Source: Candidatus Saccharimonadota bacterium
GTDB lineage: Bacteria > Patescibacteriota > Saccharimonadia > Saccharimonadales > Saccharimonadaceae
Assembly (NCBI GenBank): GCA_027312165.1
Contig: DAICXN010000001.1
Coordinates: forward strand, 46,483-110,482
DNA length: 64,000 nt
Direction: 5' to 3'
A model generated the notes under the pieces. It was not told the DNA's origin and ran no database searches. It saw nothing but the letters and a program-made list of their open reading frames with translations. A program made the position numbers and the translations under genes. Of the stretch, positions 17,663 to 26,611 are shown one piece after another. The number at the start of each line of letters is the position of its first letter. The stretch's first letter is position 1.

Positions 17663-18757
17663 ATGCAGCCATTAAAAAAAAGGGTGGAGACACTAGTTGA
17701 AAATCTAGATCGAGCGAAAAGCGCTCTGAATTTTTTTGTGCTGGAGCAGGAGTTGGCTGATTTAGATAATCAGCTTAATGAGCCTGAGATATGGAATAAT
17801 CCTGAATTTGCTCAAAGTTTAGCGAAGAAAGCTTCCGCCGTGCGTCAGGCGGTTCAGCCTTGGCAGATTCTAACGGTTCAATTGGCCGATCTGGTGGAGC
17901 TCATGGAACTTGGAGATGACGACATGATTCCGGAATTTGAGGCGCAAATCGGAGCAATAGAAAGTGAGTTTGAAATTCGCAAAACTGATCTATTATTTAG
18001 CGGCAAGTATGACAACCGCGAGGCAGTTGTGCGGATATCGGCAGGTGTTGGCGGACTGGATGCTCAGGACTTTGCGGCCATTTTGGAGCGAATGTACTTG
18101 CGCTGGACTGAGCGACATGAGATGAAGGCTGATGTTATTGAAAGATCAACCAATGACGAAGCGGGAATTAAGACTAGTGTGTTTGAGGTATCGGGTCCAT
18201 TTGCATACGGCAAGCTCAAATCTGAGAATGGCGTCCACCGTCTTGTCAGACTAAGTCCGTTTAATTCTGATAGTTTGCGGCAAACATCCTTTGCGCTAGT
18301 TGAGGTATTGCCAAAGATTGACGCTCCGGAGGAGGTTGAGCTTGAGCCGGCTGAGTTGAAAATTGATGTATATCGTGCTGGCGGTCATGGTGGTCAAAGC
18401 GTAAATACCACTGACAGTGCAGTTAGGGTAACGCATCTGCCAACCGGTTTAGTGGTTGCTATCCAAAATGAGCGTTCACAGTTGCAAAACAAAGAGACGG
18501 CGCTGAGTATTCTGCGCTCAAAGCTTTTAGCGATGCAGTTAGAGCAGCACGCGTCATCGGTGGCTGACCTGCGAGCGGGTGAGTCGGCTAACTGGGGTAG
18601 TCAAATTCGTAACTATGTCATGCACCCTTACACACTGGTTAAGGATACGCGCACGAAATATGAGGAAAAAGATGTCCAGAAGGTTCTAGATGGGCAGATT
18701 GATGGTTTCATCTATAGCTTCCTTGAGTATAGCCAGTCTAGTAACCTAGACAGTTAA
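17663..18757 (+). CDS. prfB: Peptide chain release factor 2
   Basis: The 364-aa protein is a class I release factor with GGQ at residues 243-245 (inside HGGQSVNTTDSAVRVTH) and the SPF discriminator (RLSPFNSDSLRQTSF), which identifies RF2 (UGA and UAA) rather than RF1. The programmed +1 frameshift with an in-frame TGA near codon 25, used for autoregulation in many bacteria, is absent: the frame reads straight through. Its presence fits the normal use of TGA as a stop in neighbouring genes. Confidence 0.95.
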   Translation: MQPLKKRVETLVENLDRAKSALNFFVLEQELADLDNQLNEPEIWNNPEFAQSLAKKASAVRQAVQPWQILTVQLADLVELMELGDDDMIPEFEAQIGAIESEFEIRKTDLLFSGKYDNREAVVRISAGVGGLDAQDFAAILERMYLRWTERHEMKADVIERSTNDEAGIKTSVFEVSGPFAYGKLKSENGVHRLVRLSPFNSDSLRQTSFALVEVLPKIDAPEEVELEPAELKIDVYRAGGHGGQSVNTTDSAVRVTHLPTGLVVAIQNERSQLQNKETALSILRSKLLAMQLEQHASSVADLRAGESANWGSQIRNYVMHPYTLVKDTRTKYEEKDVQKVLDGQIDGFIYSFLEYSQSSNLDS

Positions 18758-18785
18758 TCCGCTCGCGTTTATTGCCAGTAAATGA

Positions 18786-18791
18786 TACAAT
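18786..18791 (+). promoter_or_regulatory. Extended -10 of ftsEX
   Basis: TGA-TACAAT ends 9 nt before the ftsE ATG at 18801. Confidence 0.55.
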
Positions 18792-18800
18792 AAAACAAGT

Positions 18801-19484
18801 ATGATTTTACTTGATAGGGTAACGAAGGCATACGGTAAAGAGGGTAAGCCAGCACTTAATCGCGTGAGTGTCCATATTAGCGCTGGCGAGTTTGTAATAC
18901 TTGTAGGAACCAGTGGAGCTGGCAAGTCAACCTTGCTTTCGTTGCTAACTCGAGCTGAAAAGCCGAGCAGTGGAAAGATTGTCGTTGGTGGCATTGACTA
19001 TGACACTCTAAAAGATAGGCACATCCCGTTGCTTCGACGCAAAATCGGTGTGGTATTTCAAGATTTTAAGCTGCTGCCGAATCGAACGGTTTTTGAAAAT
19101 GTCGCTTTTGCTTTAGAGATAGCTGGTATGACCAATCGAGAGATAAAGAGCACGGTGCCAAAAGTGATTGACCTAGTCGGACTAACGGGCAAAGAGAAAA
19201 GCTTTCCGCATCAGCTGTCGGGTGGTGAGCGGCAGCGAGTGGCAATTGCCCGGGCAGTGGTGCGTCAGCCGAAGATTTTGATTGCTGACGAGCCTACCGG
19301 AAACCTCGATCCGAAACACAGCTGGGAAATTGTTAAGTTGCTGGAGAAAATTAACAAGTATGGGACAACCGTTCTCCTGACGACGCATAACGTCGACATT
19401 GTTAACAAGCTCAAGCGCCGGGTGATTACAATTGACGGTGGTAAAATTACCTCAGATGAGGCAAAGGGAAGTTATCGGCAATGA
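18801..19484 (+). CDS. ftsE: Cell-division ATPase FtsE
   Basis: The 227-aa ABC ATPase starts MILLDRVTKAYGKEGKPALNRVSVHI. It has Walker A GTSGAGKSTLLSLL, signature LSGGERQRVAIARA, Walker [14 protein letters not shown] and the H-loop TTHN. The strong FtsE resemblance and the 4-nt overlap with ftsX establish identity. FtsEX does not transport; it passes ATP-driven movements through the membrane to activate a peptidoglycan hydrolase at the septum. A PcsB-like candidate lies two genes downstream. Confidence 0.95.
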   Translation: MILLDRVTKAYGKEGKPALNRVSVHISAGEFVILVGTSGAGKSTLLSLLTRAEKPSSGKIVVGGIDYDTLKDRHIPLLRRKIGVVFQDFKLLPNRTVFENVAFALEIAGMTNREIKSTVPKVIDLVGLTGKEKSFPHQLSGGERQRVAIARAVVRQPKILIADEPTGNLDPKHSWEIVKLLEKINKYGTTVLLTTHNVDIVNKLKRRVITIDGGKITSDEAKGSYRQ

Positions 19485-20446
19485 GTAAGAAATCTCCGAA
19501 GAAAAATAAGCAACAGCGACGAACTATGCTGGCGTTCATGCGCATTTTTCGCTACGGCATCAGTAACTTTAGTCGAAACGTCTGGCTAACGGTTGCAGCA
19601 ACGGCCGTCATGGCGGTAACTTTGCTTATTGTCATGATTACTTTGGTGTCGCGAAACGTACTGCTTGAAACGGTGTCTGATATCAGCAAGAGTGTCGACA
19701 TGTCTATCTATCTCCGAGGTGACGCAGCTGAAGAGGATATCTTGGAGGTAAAGGATAGGGTAGAGAGCTTGAGTAACGTCGAGTCTGTGCGCTACATTAG
19801 TGCAGCCCAGGCCCGAGAGGACCAGGCGCAGCAGAATAAGGACGACCCGGCAATACTGGAGGCGATTCGTGAAGCCTCAAACCGGATGTCAGCGACCCTG
19901 CGCGTTTCACTGACTGATATAAACGACACAGCTTCACTTGACGAGTTTACTCAAAAAGACGGATTGTACCAGCAAATAAAAGATCCCTCTAAGTCTCCGT
20001 CATTCCAGGGTGAGCGGCGAGCTGCTATCAGCAGCATTGGTGAGTGGGTTAAGTTGGCCGAGGTGGGCGGCGGTACGATGACGGCGGTATTCGTGATTAT
20101 TTCATCGCTAGTTGTCTTTAATACGATTCGAATGGCTATATTTAATCGCAAGGATGAAATCCACATGATGAAATTGATTGGTGCAGGCAAGGAGTTTATC
20201 CGCGGACCATTTCTGGTGGAGGCAGTGATGTACGGAGTTATTGCCGCGGTTGTGGCGACGGCTGCTGGATTTGGGCTGGTTATGGCGGCGAGGCAGCCGC
20301 TGGCTCAGTATGGACTACCGATAGAGAATACTCTTGCTTCGATGGCAGAGAGCGTTGGTCTTATTCTGGTGGGGATGATTCTACTTGGTTCGCTAATCGG
20401 CGTAGTATCATCCTATATCGCCACGAGAAAGCACCTGCGAGTTTAG
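19481..20446 (+). CDS. ftsX: Cell-division membrane protein FtsX
   Basis: A 321-aa protein with a basic cytoplasmic N-terminus, one transmembrane helix (about residues 38-62), an extracytoplasmic domain of about 140 residues, and three C-terminal helices around the FtsX-domain motif RMAIFNRKDEIHMMKLIGAGKEFI. The extracytoplasmic domain is where FtsX contacts wall hydrolases in Gram-positive bacteria. It overlaps ftsE by 4 nt. Confidence 0.94.
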   Translation: MSKKSPKKNKQQRRTMLAFMRIFRYGISNFSRNVWLTVAATAVMAVTLLIVMITLVSRNVLLETVSDISKSVDMSIYLRGDAAEEDILEVKDRVESLSNVESVRYISAAQAREDQAQQNKDDPAILEAIREASNRMSATLRVSLTDINDTASLDEFTQKDGLYQQIKDPSKSPSFQGERRAAISSIGEWVKLAEVGGGTMTAVFVIISSLVVFNTIRMAIFNRKDEIHMMKLIGAGKEFIRGPFLVEAVMYGVIAAVVATAAGFGLVMAARQPLAQYGLPIENTLASMAESVGLILVGMILLGSLIGVVSSYIATRKHLRV

Positions 20447-20502
20447 CAGCAGATTAAACTATTTTTTGCCTAAGATATATCAATATATAGACTGAGTCCT
20501 GA

Positions 20503-20508
20503 TATAGT
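20503..20508 (+). promoter_or_regulatory. Extended -10 of the HrpA-like helicase gene
   Basis: TGA-TATAGT ends 9 nt before the ATG at 20518. Confidence 0.5.
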
Positions 20509-20517
20509 AATTATTAA

Positions 20518-22830
20518 ATGACCGATAAAATAAAAGACTTTTACGAACTGCCAACCCGCGACTTCTACGAAGAGATAGTAAGTTCGGTGGACAACAATCA
20601 AGTGACGATTTTAACGGCCGAAACTGGGGCCGGAAAGAGTACTCAGGTGCCTCAGTATTTAGCTGAGCACGGCTACGACAGGGTGGTGGTAACGCAGCCA
20701 CGTATTTTGGCTGCCCGGAATCTGTCTAACAGAGTCAGGGATGAATGGGCGGAGCGTAACCGTGAGGACTCGACCCAAATTGTTGGCTACAGAACGGCTC
20801 ACGAGAGAGACGACAGCGGGCGGACGCAGATCTTGTATTGTACGGATGGTTTGCAGCTGGTCAGGGAGATTACCGGATCTGGTGTTAAGCAAAAGCAGGT
20901 CTTGGTTTTGGACGAAGTGCACGAATGGAACGAGAACATGGAGGTTCTAATAGCCTGGGCAAAAAAGCGTGTTCAAGAGGAGCCGAGGTTTAAGGTGCTA
21001 GTGATGAGTGCTACGATTGAATCGGCAAGCCTGGCGCAGTATTTTGAAACCGAGTCGGTAATAAGTGTGCCTGGGCGTTACTTTGAGGTTAAAAAGCGTA
21101 TGGGCACCGATGTGCTTAGCGAGCTTTTTGCGCAGCTGTCTAGTCCCGGCAGGAACATACTGACGTTTTTGCCTGGCAAGGCCGAGATTCAGGATGTGAC
21201 TGATGTAATATCAAAGAAAGCCGCAGAGGTGGGGGTGCCAGTCATTCCGCTACACAGTCAGTTGGAGGCCGAGTCGCAGCAAAAGGCTTTTGCTAGCTAT
21301 CCAAACGGAAAAATAATACTTGCCACAAACATCGCCCAGACCAGCGTGACAATAGACGATATCGACATGGTAATTGACAGTGGGCTTGAACGACGAAGCG
21401 AGGTAAGAAGTGGAGTCGAGGGGCTATTTATCGCTCAGATATCGCAAGCCGACAGCTTGCAGCGAGCAGGTCGAGCAGGTCGAACCAAGCCGGGTGAGTA
21501 TATTCTGGCGCCATACGACACCTTGCCGTGCCTAGCATTTGAAGACCGTGAAGAGTACGGCGTTCCCGAGATTCTACGAAAACACATAGATCGCTTGGTT
21601 TTGCGCCTAGCAAATGTTGGCCTGGATATTGAGACTCTGGATTTTTACCACGACCCCAGCAAAAAGTCGATTCAGCGAGCCAAGCGCACGTTAAGAATTC
21701 TCGGAGCAATGACTGCAAAGGGCCAGGTGACTGATATAGGGCGAGCGATGGAGCGCTTCCCGGTTGAGTCAAAGTATGCTCGGATGTTGGTTGAGGGCGA
21801 GGCGTACCCGAGGGAGCTACGAGCTAAACTGGCGGCGATTATTGCTATCCAGGAGGTTGGTGGAATTACTAAAGGGGGAACTCGCTATAGTGGCTGGCGA
21901 AAATATACTCGTCAGACTAAATCCGACCTGCTTGCTCAATATGAAGTTTACTTATCGATCCCGGAGATATTGGAGGATGAGCTAGAGGATCTGGGTATAA
22001 TTAGCAAGAATATCGCGAAAGCCGAAGAGGTAATTGAGCGACTGCACACCGATCTTGGGCTGGTTGACATCTCCTTGGCGCCGCTATCTCCAGAAGACGA
22101 AGATAAGTTGTTGCGCTGTATCGTTGCTGGTCAGCTTGATGAGCTATGGACGGTGAACAGTCGAGGCAACGCGGAGCATATATTTACCGGCAAAGAGAGG
22201 GAGTTGTCTGGCAGTACCGTGGTGAGATTTCCAAGGTTAATTAGCGGTACGCCTTTTGATCTCGAAGTGCCATCGCGCAGCGGGCATCTTGAGACTTTAA
22301 GATTAGTCAACGGAATTAGTGTGGTTGATATTGACTGGCTGGTTGAATTGTCGCCTCAGCTGTTTGTTGGCCGAAAGGGCAGAATCGTCTACGATCCGCA
22401 AACGCATAGTCTGGCTGAGCTTCAGCAGGTTCGTTTTGGCAAGCGAGTTTTGGAGGGTGTGGCAACTCCTGTGATTCAAAATAATACCCGCAATCAAAAA
22501 TTATTTGTTAAAGAGTTTGCTAAGTGGGCACATGGTCGGCTAGAGCAGCAGAGTCTCGGTCGATTTGGTCGCCGACGAAATAGAGTTTCGCTCAATCAGG
22601 TCGAGCGCGAGGTGGCACAAAGGGCCAGTGGAATCATCTCATTAGATAATTTAAGTAAGCACGACAGACAGTCGCTACTGAGCTTGGTTAGGATTGATAG
22701 CTATGACAGCAGTAGGACAAGGCGGTTTGACTACGAAGATAGTTCCGATAGGCCTCAGGGTCCACGGCGGCGCGGCTGGCGAGCAAAGCACCAGCGAAGA
22801 CAGGGAAATAAACGAGGTAATCGGCGGTGA
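20518..22830 (+). CDS. hrpA: HrpA-like DExH RNA helicase
   Basis: The 770-aa superfamily 2 helicase has Walker A AETGAGKSTQVPQYL, TQPRILAARN (motif Ia), LVLDEVHEW as motif II (DEVH instead of DEAH), VMSATI (motif III), NIAQTSVTIDDI, and QRAGRAGRTKPG (motif VI). A winged-helix and ratchet region follows, then an OB-like part and a very basic Arg-rich tail, likely to bind RNA. It is much shorter than E. coli HrpA (about 1,300 aa). HrpA-type helicases resolve stalled or collided ribosomes on mRNA in E. coli; the same role here is inferred from family only. Confidence 0.88.
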   Translation: MTDKIKDFYELPTRDFYEEIVSSVDNNQVTILTAETGAGKSTQVPQYLAEHGYDRVVVTQPRILAARNLSNRVRDEWAERNREDSTQIVGYRTAHERDDSGRTQILYCTDGLQLVREITGSGVKQKQVLVLDEVHEWNENMEVLIAWAKKRVQEEPRFKVLVMSATIESASLAQYFETESVISVPGRYFEVKKRMGTDVLSELFAQLSSPGRNILTFLPGKAEIQDVTDVISKKAAEVGVPVIPLHSQLEAESQQKAFASYPNGKIILATNIAQTSVTIDDIDMVIDSGLERRSEVRSGVEGLFIAQISQADSLQRAGRAGRTKPGEYILAPYDTLPCLAFEDREEYGVPEILRKHIDRLVLRLANVGLDIETLDFYHDPSKKSIQRAKRTLRILGAMTAKGQVTDIGRAMERFPVESKYARMLVEGEAYPRELRAKLAAIIAIQEVGGITKGGTRYSGWRKYTRQTKSDLLAQYEVYLSIPEILEDELEDLGIISKNIAKAEEVIERLHTDLGLVDISLAPLSPEDEDKLLRCIVAGQLDELWTVNSRGNAEHIFTGKERELSGSTVVRFPRLISGTPFDLEVPSRSGHLETLRLVNGISVVDIDWLVELSPQLFVGRKGRIVYDPQTHSLAELQQVRFGKRVLEGVATPVIQNNTRNQKLFVKEFAKWAHGRLEQQSLGRFGRRRNRVSLNQVEREVAQRASGIISLDNLSKHDRQSLLSLVRIDSYDSSRTRRFDYEDSSDRPQGPRRRGWRAKHQRRQGNKRGNRR

Positions 22831-22860
22831 TATCCGGTCGATCGTTAGAGAAATTATGTC

Positions 22861-22889
22861 TTGACATGGATATTTGCTTATGCTAATCT
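22861..22889 (+). promoter_or_regulatory. Strong promoter of the CHAP hydrolase gene
   Basis: TTGACA at 22861-22866 and TGC-TAATCT at 22884-22889 are separated by exactly 17 nt. The predicted start is about 2 nt before the ATG at 22898, so the mRNA should be nearly leaderless. Confidence 0.75.
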
Positions 22890-22897
22890 TGATACAG

Positions 22898-24082
22898 ATG
22901 AAACCACGGTCCACCACACCAACTGTTTCCAAGATTTCCTTGCGCCAGATTATGCTGGTAGCCCTGGCTGTCTTGGTAGCGGCAAGTAGCGCAACTTATA
23001 TGACTACTTCTGCTTTTGCGCGCGATTACGAATCTGAGATTCGTGCCAAGCAGCAGGAGGCTGATCAGTATAGCAATGAAGCAGGTCGACTTGAGGCGGT
23101 CGCTGATACCTTAGAGGGCGAGCTTAATCGATTAAGTGAGCAAATCGCAACAATCCAAGCCCAAATTCAGGAAAGCGAAAAAAGACACCGGGAGTTGGTT
23201 GAGGAGATTGCACGTAATCAGGCCTTGATCGAGCAGAACCGTGAAGCACTCGGCACTATCTTATCCGATATGTATGTTGATGATCAGATCTCGCCACTAG
23301 AGATGTTGGCAAGTAGTAAAAGTATTGGTGACTACATCGACAAACAAGAGCAGCGATCGGCTCTACGTGAAGCCCTAAATGACAAAATCAAGGGAATCAA
23401 GGAGCTGCAGGCGAAACTAGAGGAGAACAAGCAGGAAGTTGAGCGTATCTTGGTTGACCAGAAGTCTCAGCGATCCCAGGTAGCCGAAAGGCAGCAGCAG
23501 CAGCAGACACTTCTTGCGGTGACTCAAAATGACCAAGCTAATTATCAGAAGCTTGCCGCAGAGAGAAACGCTGAGATCACTCAGCTTCAAGAGCAGCAGC
23601 GTCGCGCTAACTGTGAGGGCATGGGTGGAATCTGGAGCGGCGGCACTTGTCAGTCTCGTAGTGGCGGCTCGAGCAGCGGAGCATTCCCACCAGCTTCATT
23701 TGGCAATGGCGGCTATCCTGCAATCTGGGCCAACGCGCCACTAAATACTTATGTCGATACTTGGGGTCTCTACTCTCGCCAATGTGTTAGCTACACCGCC
23801 TGGAAGGTCGCGAGTAGCGGCCGCTACGTCCCACACTTTGCTGGTATGGGTAACGCTAACCAGTGGCCAGCTACAGCTGCCCGACATGGAATTCCAAGTG
23901 GATCGACTCCTAAGGTCGGATCGGTTGCGATGTGGCCTATCGGCTACTACGGACACACTATGTACGTTGAGGCGGTTAACGGTGACGGAACAATTACTGT
24001 CAGTGACTACAATCTAGCCTGGGACGGTCAATACCGCTACTACACTCGTTCAGCTGCCGGCCTGACCTACATCTATTTCTAG
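22898..24082 (+). CDS. Secreted coiled-coil/CHAP peptidoglycan hydrolase (PcsB-like)
   Basis: Read from the ATG at 22898 the protein is 394 aa. A signal peptide (LVALAVLVAASSATYM...SAFA) is followed by a long coiled coil rich in Glu, Gln and Arg (about residues 45-245), a Gly/Ser linker, and a C-terminal CHAP domain with the catalytic Cys in RQCVSYTAWK and His in YYGHTMYVEAV. This is the architecture of PcsB/RipC-type hydrolases, whose coiled coil binds FtsX and relieves autoinhibition. ftsEX ends 2.5 kb upstream. The strong promoter overlaps the frame's earlier ATG, which therefore is not the start. Confidence 0.9.
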   Translation: MKPRSTTPTVSKISLRQIMLVALAVLVAASSATYMTTSAFARDYESEIRAKQQEADQYSNEAGRLEAVADTLEGELNRLSEQIATIQAQIQESEKRHRELVEEIARNQALIEQNREALGTILSDMYVDDQISPLEMLASSKSIGDYIDKQEQRSALREALNDKIKGIKELQAKLEENKQEVERILVDQKSQRSQVAERQQQQQTLLAVTQNDQANYQKLAAERNAEITQLQEQQRRANCEGMGGIWSGGTCQSRSGGSSSGAFPPASFGNGGYPAIWANAPLNTYVDTWGLYSRQCVSYTAWKVASSGRYVPHFAGMGNANQWPATAARHGIPSGSTPKVGSVAMWPIGYYGHTMYVEAVNGDGTITVSDYNLAWDGQYRYYTRSAAGLTYIYF

Positions 24083-24114
24083 GATAACCACTAGCGACTT
24101 CGGGCGAGCTGCGA

Positions 24115-24120
24115 TATACT
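24115..24120 (+). promoter_or_regulatory. -10 element of the CtpA-type protease gene
   Basis: TATACT ends 7 nt before the ATG at 24128. Confidence 0.45.
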
Positions 24121-24127
24121 AGCTTAT

Positions 24128-25318
24128 ATGAGAAATAAAAAAAGCGAGGTGCAAAATCACTCGAGCACCCTGTTGGTCTGCTTTATTGTTGCAATTATTA
24201 GCTTTGCCGCCGGGATGCGCTCAGACGCTATTTTCGGATCAATTGGGCCAATCTTTGGCTTTGACGTAGAGACGTCGACCCTCGATCTCTCTAGCGTACA
24301 GGAGACATACCGGACACTTAAGACCAACTACGACGGTGAGCTAGACCTCCAGCAGTTGATTTATGGCGCAAACAAAGGTTTGGTTGATGCGGCTGGTGAC
24401 CCGCACACTGTTTACCTTGACCCAGACGGCGTGAAGGAGCTCGAGAGTGATTTGAGCGGCAATATTGGCGGTGGCATTGGTGCGGAGATAGGTTTGCGTG
24501 ATGAGCAGCCGACAATCATTCGACCACTCAAGGACAGCCCAGCTGAAAGGGCGGGAGTGCAAGCTGGCGATGTAATTGTCGCAATTAACGGTGAGTCGGC
24601 AGCTAACTGGACGGTAGATAAAACTGTTCAAAAGATTCGCGGCGAGGTTGGAACAAAAGTTAAATTGTTGCTAAGCAGAGGTGGTGAGGGTAAGGACGTT
24701 ACAATTACACGTCAAGAAATCAGTTCACCAACAATTGAGTCAGCGATTGATGGGAAAATTGGTGTATTGACTGTCCACCGCTTCAATAGAGAGACCGGAC
24801 CTCTGGCTAGAGCAGAGGCAGAGAAGTTTCTGGCCTCAGGTGTAGACAGGGTTATTTTGGACCTTAGAGGCAATCCTGGCGGAGAAGTACCAGCTGCTCA
24901 GGCACTAGCTGGTCTATGGCTGGATAACCAGGTGGTGCTAACTCAGAGGCGAGGTGCTGAAGTAGTGCGAACTGATCGCTCTACTGGTAAGCCGATTCTC
25001 GGTCAGATAAAAACTATCGTACTAATTAATGGTGGCAGTGCTAGCGCTAGCGAGATTATCGCCGGCTCATTAAAAGAGTACGGCAAGGCGACATTGGTTG
25101 GCGAAACCACTTACGGTAAGGGTAGTGTTCAGGCGGTATTGAGCCTTAGCGGCGGATCACAGTTAAAGGTGACCGAGTCTAGGTGGTATACGCCAAAAGG
25201 CAAGAACATTGATAAAGAGGGGATTGACCCTGATGTCGAAGTCGGGCTGAGCGCCGATGATTATGCTGATGGTGTTGATCCACAGATGGATCGGGCAAAA
25301 GAACTCCTGGGCGATTAG
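24128..25318 (+). CDS. ctpA: S41 carboxy-terminal processing protease (CtpA-like)
   Basis: The 396-aa protein has an N-terminal membrane anchor (about residues 16-36), a PDZ domain (about 115-200, with SPAERAGVQAGDVIVAINGE), and an S41 protease domain with the catalytic Ser in GGSASASEIIAGSL and the Lys in TYGKGSVQ, 25 residues later. It acts outside the membrane, trimming C-termini of exported proteins such as wall hydrolases or PBPs. The gene follows directly after the CHAP hydrolase, which could be a substrate, although this is inference from position. Confidence 0.93.
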   Translation: MRNKKSEVQNHSSTLLVCFIVAIISFAAGMRSDAIFGSIGPIFGFDVETSTLDLSSVQETYRTLKTNYDGELDLQQLIYGANKGLVDAAGDPHTVYLDPDGVKELESDLSGNIGGGIGAEIGLRDEQPTIIRPLKDSPAERAGVQAGDVIVAINGESAANWTVDKTVQKIRGEVGTKVKLLLSRGGEGKDVTITRQEISSPTIESAIDGKIGVLTVHRFNRETGPLARAEAEKFLASGVDRVILDLRGNPGGEVPAAQALAGLWLDNQVVLTQRRGAEVVRTDRSTGKPILGQIKTIVLINGGSASASEIIAGSLKEYGKATLVGETTYGKGSVQAVLSLSGGSQLKVTESRWYTPKGKNIDKEGIDPDVEVGLSADDYADGVDPQMDRAKELLGD

Positions 25319-25360
25319 CGTTTGTGCTTTTAGAAAAATACATGATATTATGGAGGCAGT

Positions 25361-25738
25361 ATGCAAAGCAAAAAGAAAATTTTACTAGTTGAAGATGATA
25401 CATCGCTAGCCGCTGTCTATCGAGCAAGGCTGGAGCTTGAAGGATTTGATATACGTGAAGTTAACAACGGCGAGGACGCGCTTTCGGCGACGCTTGAATA
25501 CCGACCCGACCTGATTTTGCTTGACGCTATGATGCCAAAAATTAGCGGTTTTGATGTCTTGGATATCTTGCGCAATACTCCCGAGACCATGAATGTCCGG
25601 ATTATCATGCTAACTGCACTATCACAGCCCAAAGACAAAGAGCGGGCCGAGGGTCTGGGTGTTGATGATTATATGGTTAAATCTCAAGTGGTCATTGGTG
25701 ACGTTATCGCCAGAGTTAAGCACCACCTAGGTGTCTAG
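25361..25738 (+). CDS. Single-domain response regulator (receiver only)
   Basis: A 125-aa CheY-like receiver: acidic pair VEDD at residues 10-13, phosphoacceptor Asp in LILLDAMMPKISGF, conserved Thr in MLTAL, and Lys in MVKSQ. There is no output domain. A GGAGG site lies 7 nt before the ATG. No histidine kinase is adjacent; the nearest is the soluble kinase at 32652. It may act by protein-protein contact, for example on pili, but that is not shown by the sequence. Confidence 0.88.
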   Translation: MQSKKKILLVEDDTSLAAVYRARLELEGFDIREVNNGEDALSATLEYRPDLILLDAMMPKISGFDVLDILRNTPETMNVRIIMLTALSQPKDKERAEGLGVDDYMVKSQVVIGDVIARVKHHLGV

Positions 25739-25769
25739 TAAGTTATAGGCCTCTCGTTTTATTTAGTGG

Positions 25770-25798
25770 TTGACTGATCGGCGTTTTGGCCGTATGAT
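25770..25798 (+). promoter_or_regulatory. Promoter of the 25808 gene
   Basis: TTGACT at 25770-25775 and TATGAT at 25793-25798 are 17 nt apart. The -10 ends 9 nt before the GTG at 25808, supporting that start. Confidence 0.6.
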
Positions 25799-25807
25799 TT
25801 AAATGTT

Positions 25808-26533
25808 GTGACAGTCGAAAAAGCAAATATTACTCTGTCGGATCAGCTTGCAAGTCGGTTAATCGAGACTTCTCCCTGGGATGCTTTATCTGACTATGCC
25901 ATGCCAGAAGACAATCTGGCCTCATCTTTAGCTGGCATGAGAGATGTGCGTCGTGTCTACTTAGAGTCTACTAATCATCCTAATGTCATCGACCCCGATA
26001 CACAAGATAGTCGTGGTCAGCTGGTTGGCCGATCGAGGCCGATTGCTGGATTGGATGGCTATATTTATGGGGGTGAGGCTATTGTTGGCGTGCTTTTGAC
26101 TGATCAGTCGGCGCTTGCTTTGACTAAGACTTTTGGTCGCGATGCGGCAATTGAACGCGTCAGGATGCTTGAGATACCTTTAGACGCTCCTGGTGGTCAA
26201 ATAGCTGATCAACCTCTAAGGGAAGTTAGGGTGGCCGAGGTTGGGTTTAAGTATACTAACAGCCATCGAGATGATGATGTGGTTGAGTTTTCTCAGCAGT
26301 TTGAGGTCGGCGATCCAGAGTACCCAAGCTCGATAATATCGTTCACGGTTTATCCTGATGGGCGGGTCTATGCCAGGCCTTTGGCTGCAAAACTAGTCGC
26401 TATCGATCGGGATGACGTATACACCAGCGGCAGTTTTGATCGGGATGAACAAAAGACGATCTCAGACTTCTTGAGGCCACTGCTAGACGAAACTGCCAGT
26501 GGCTTATGGGATAAGCAGAACTTTCGCAAATAA
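25808..26533 (+). CDS. Unknown soluble protein
   Basis: A 241-aa protein with no signal peptide or membrane segment, and no family recognised. It is acidic, of mixed alpha/beta character, with a Gly-rich middle (RPIAGLDGYIYGGEAIVGV) and a C-terminal half containing repeated short beta-type stretches (IISFTVYPDGRVYARPL). The start is a GTG placed 9 nt after a good promoter. It has its own promoter and precedes another unknown protein of similar size, each transcribed separately. Confidence 0.65.
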   Translation: MTVEKANITLSDQLASRLIETSPWDALSDYAMPEDNLASSLAGMRDVRRVYLESTNHPNVIDPDTQDSRGQLVGRSRPIAGLDGYIYGGEAIVGVLLTDQSALALTKTFGRDAAIERVRMLEIPLDAPGGQIADQPLREVRVAEVGFKYTNSHRDDDVVEFSQQFEVGDPEYPSSIISFTVYPDGRVYARPLAAKLVAIDRDDVYTSGSFDRDEQKTISDFLRPLLDETASGLWDKQNFRK

Positions 26534-26544
26534 AGGTCAGCCTA

Positions 26545-26573
26545 TTGACATAATGCTCAAGCTTTGATATAAT
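26545..26573 (+). promoter_or_regulatory. Consensus promoter of the 26612 gene
   Basis: TTGACA at 26545-26550 and TATAAT at 26568-26573 have a 17-nt spacer, a perfect sigma-70-type promoter. AAAGGA lies 7 nt before the ATG, so this gene has a true leader of about 30 nt. Confidence 0.8.
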
Positions 26574-26611
26574 ATATATTAGTTATTGAAAATAACATAA
26601 AAAAGGAAATT

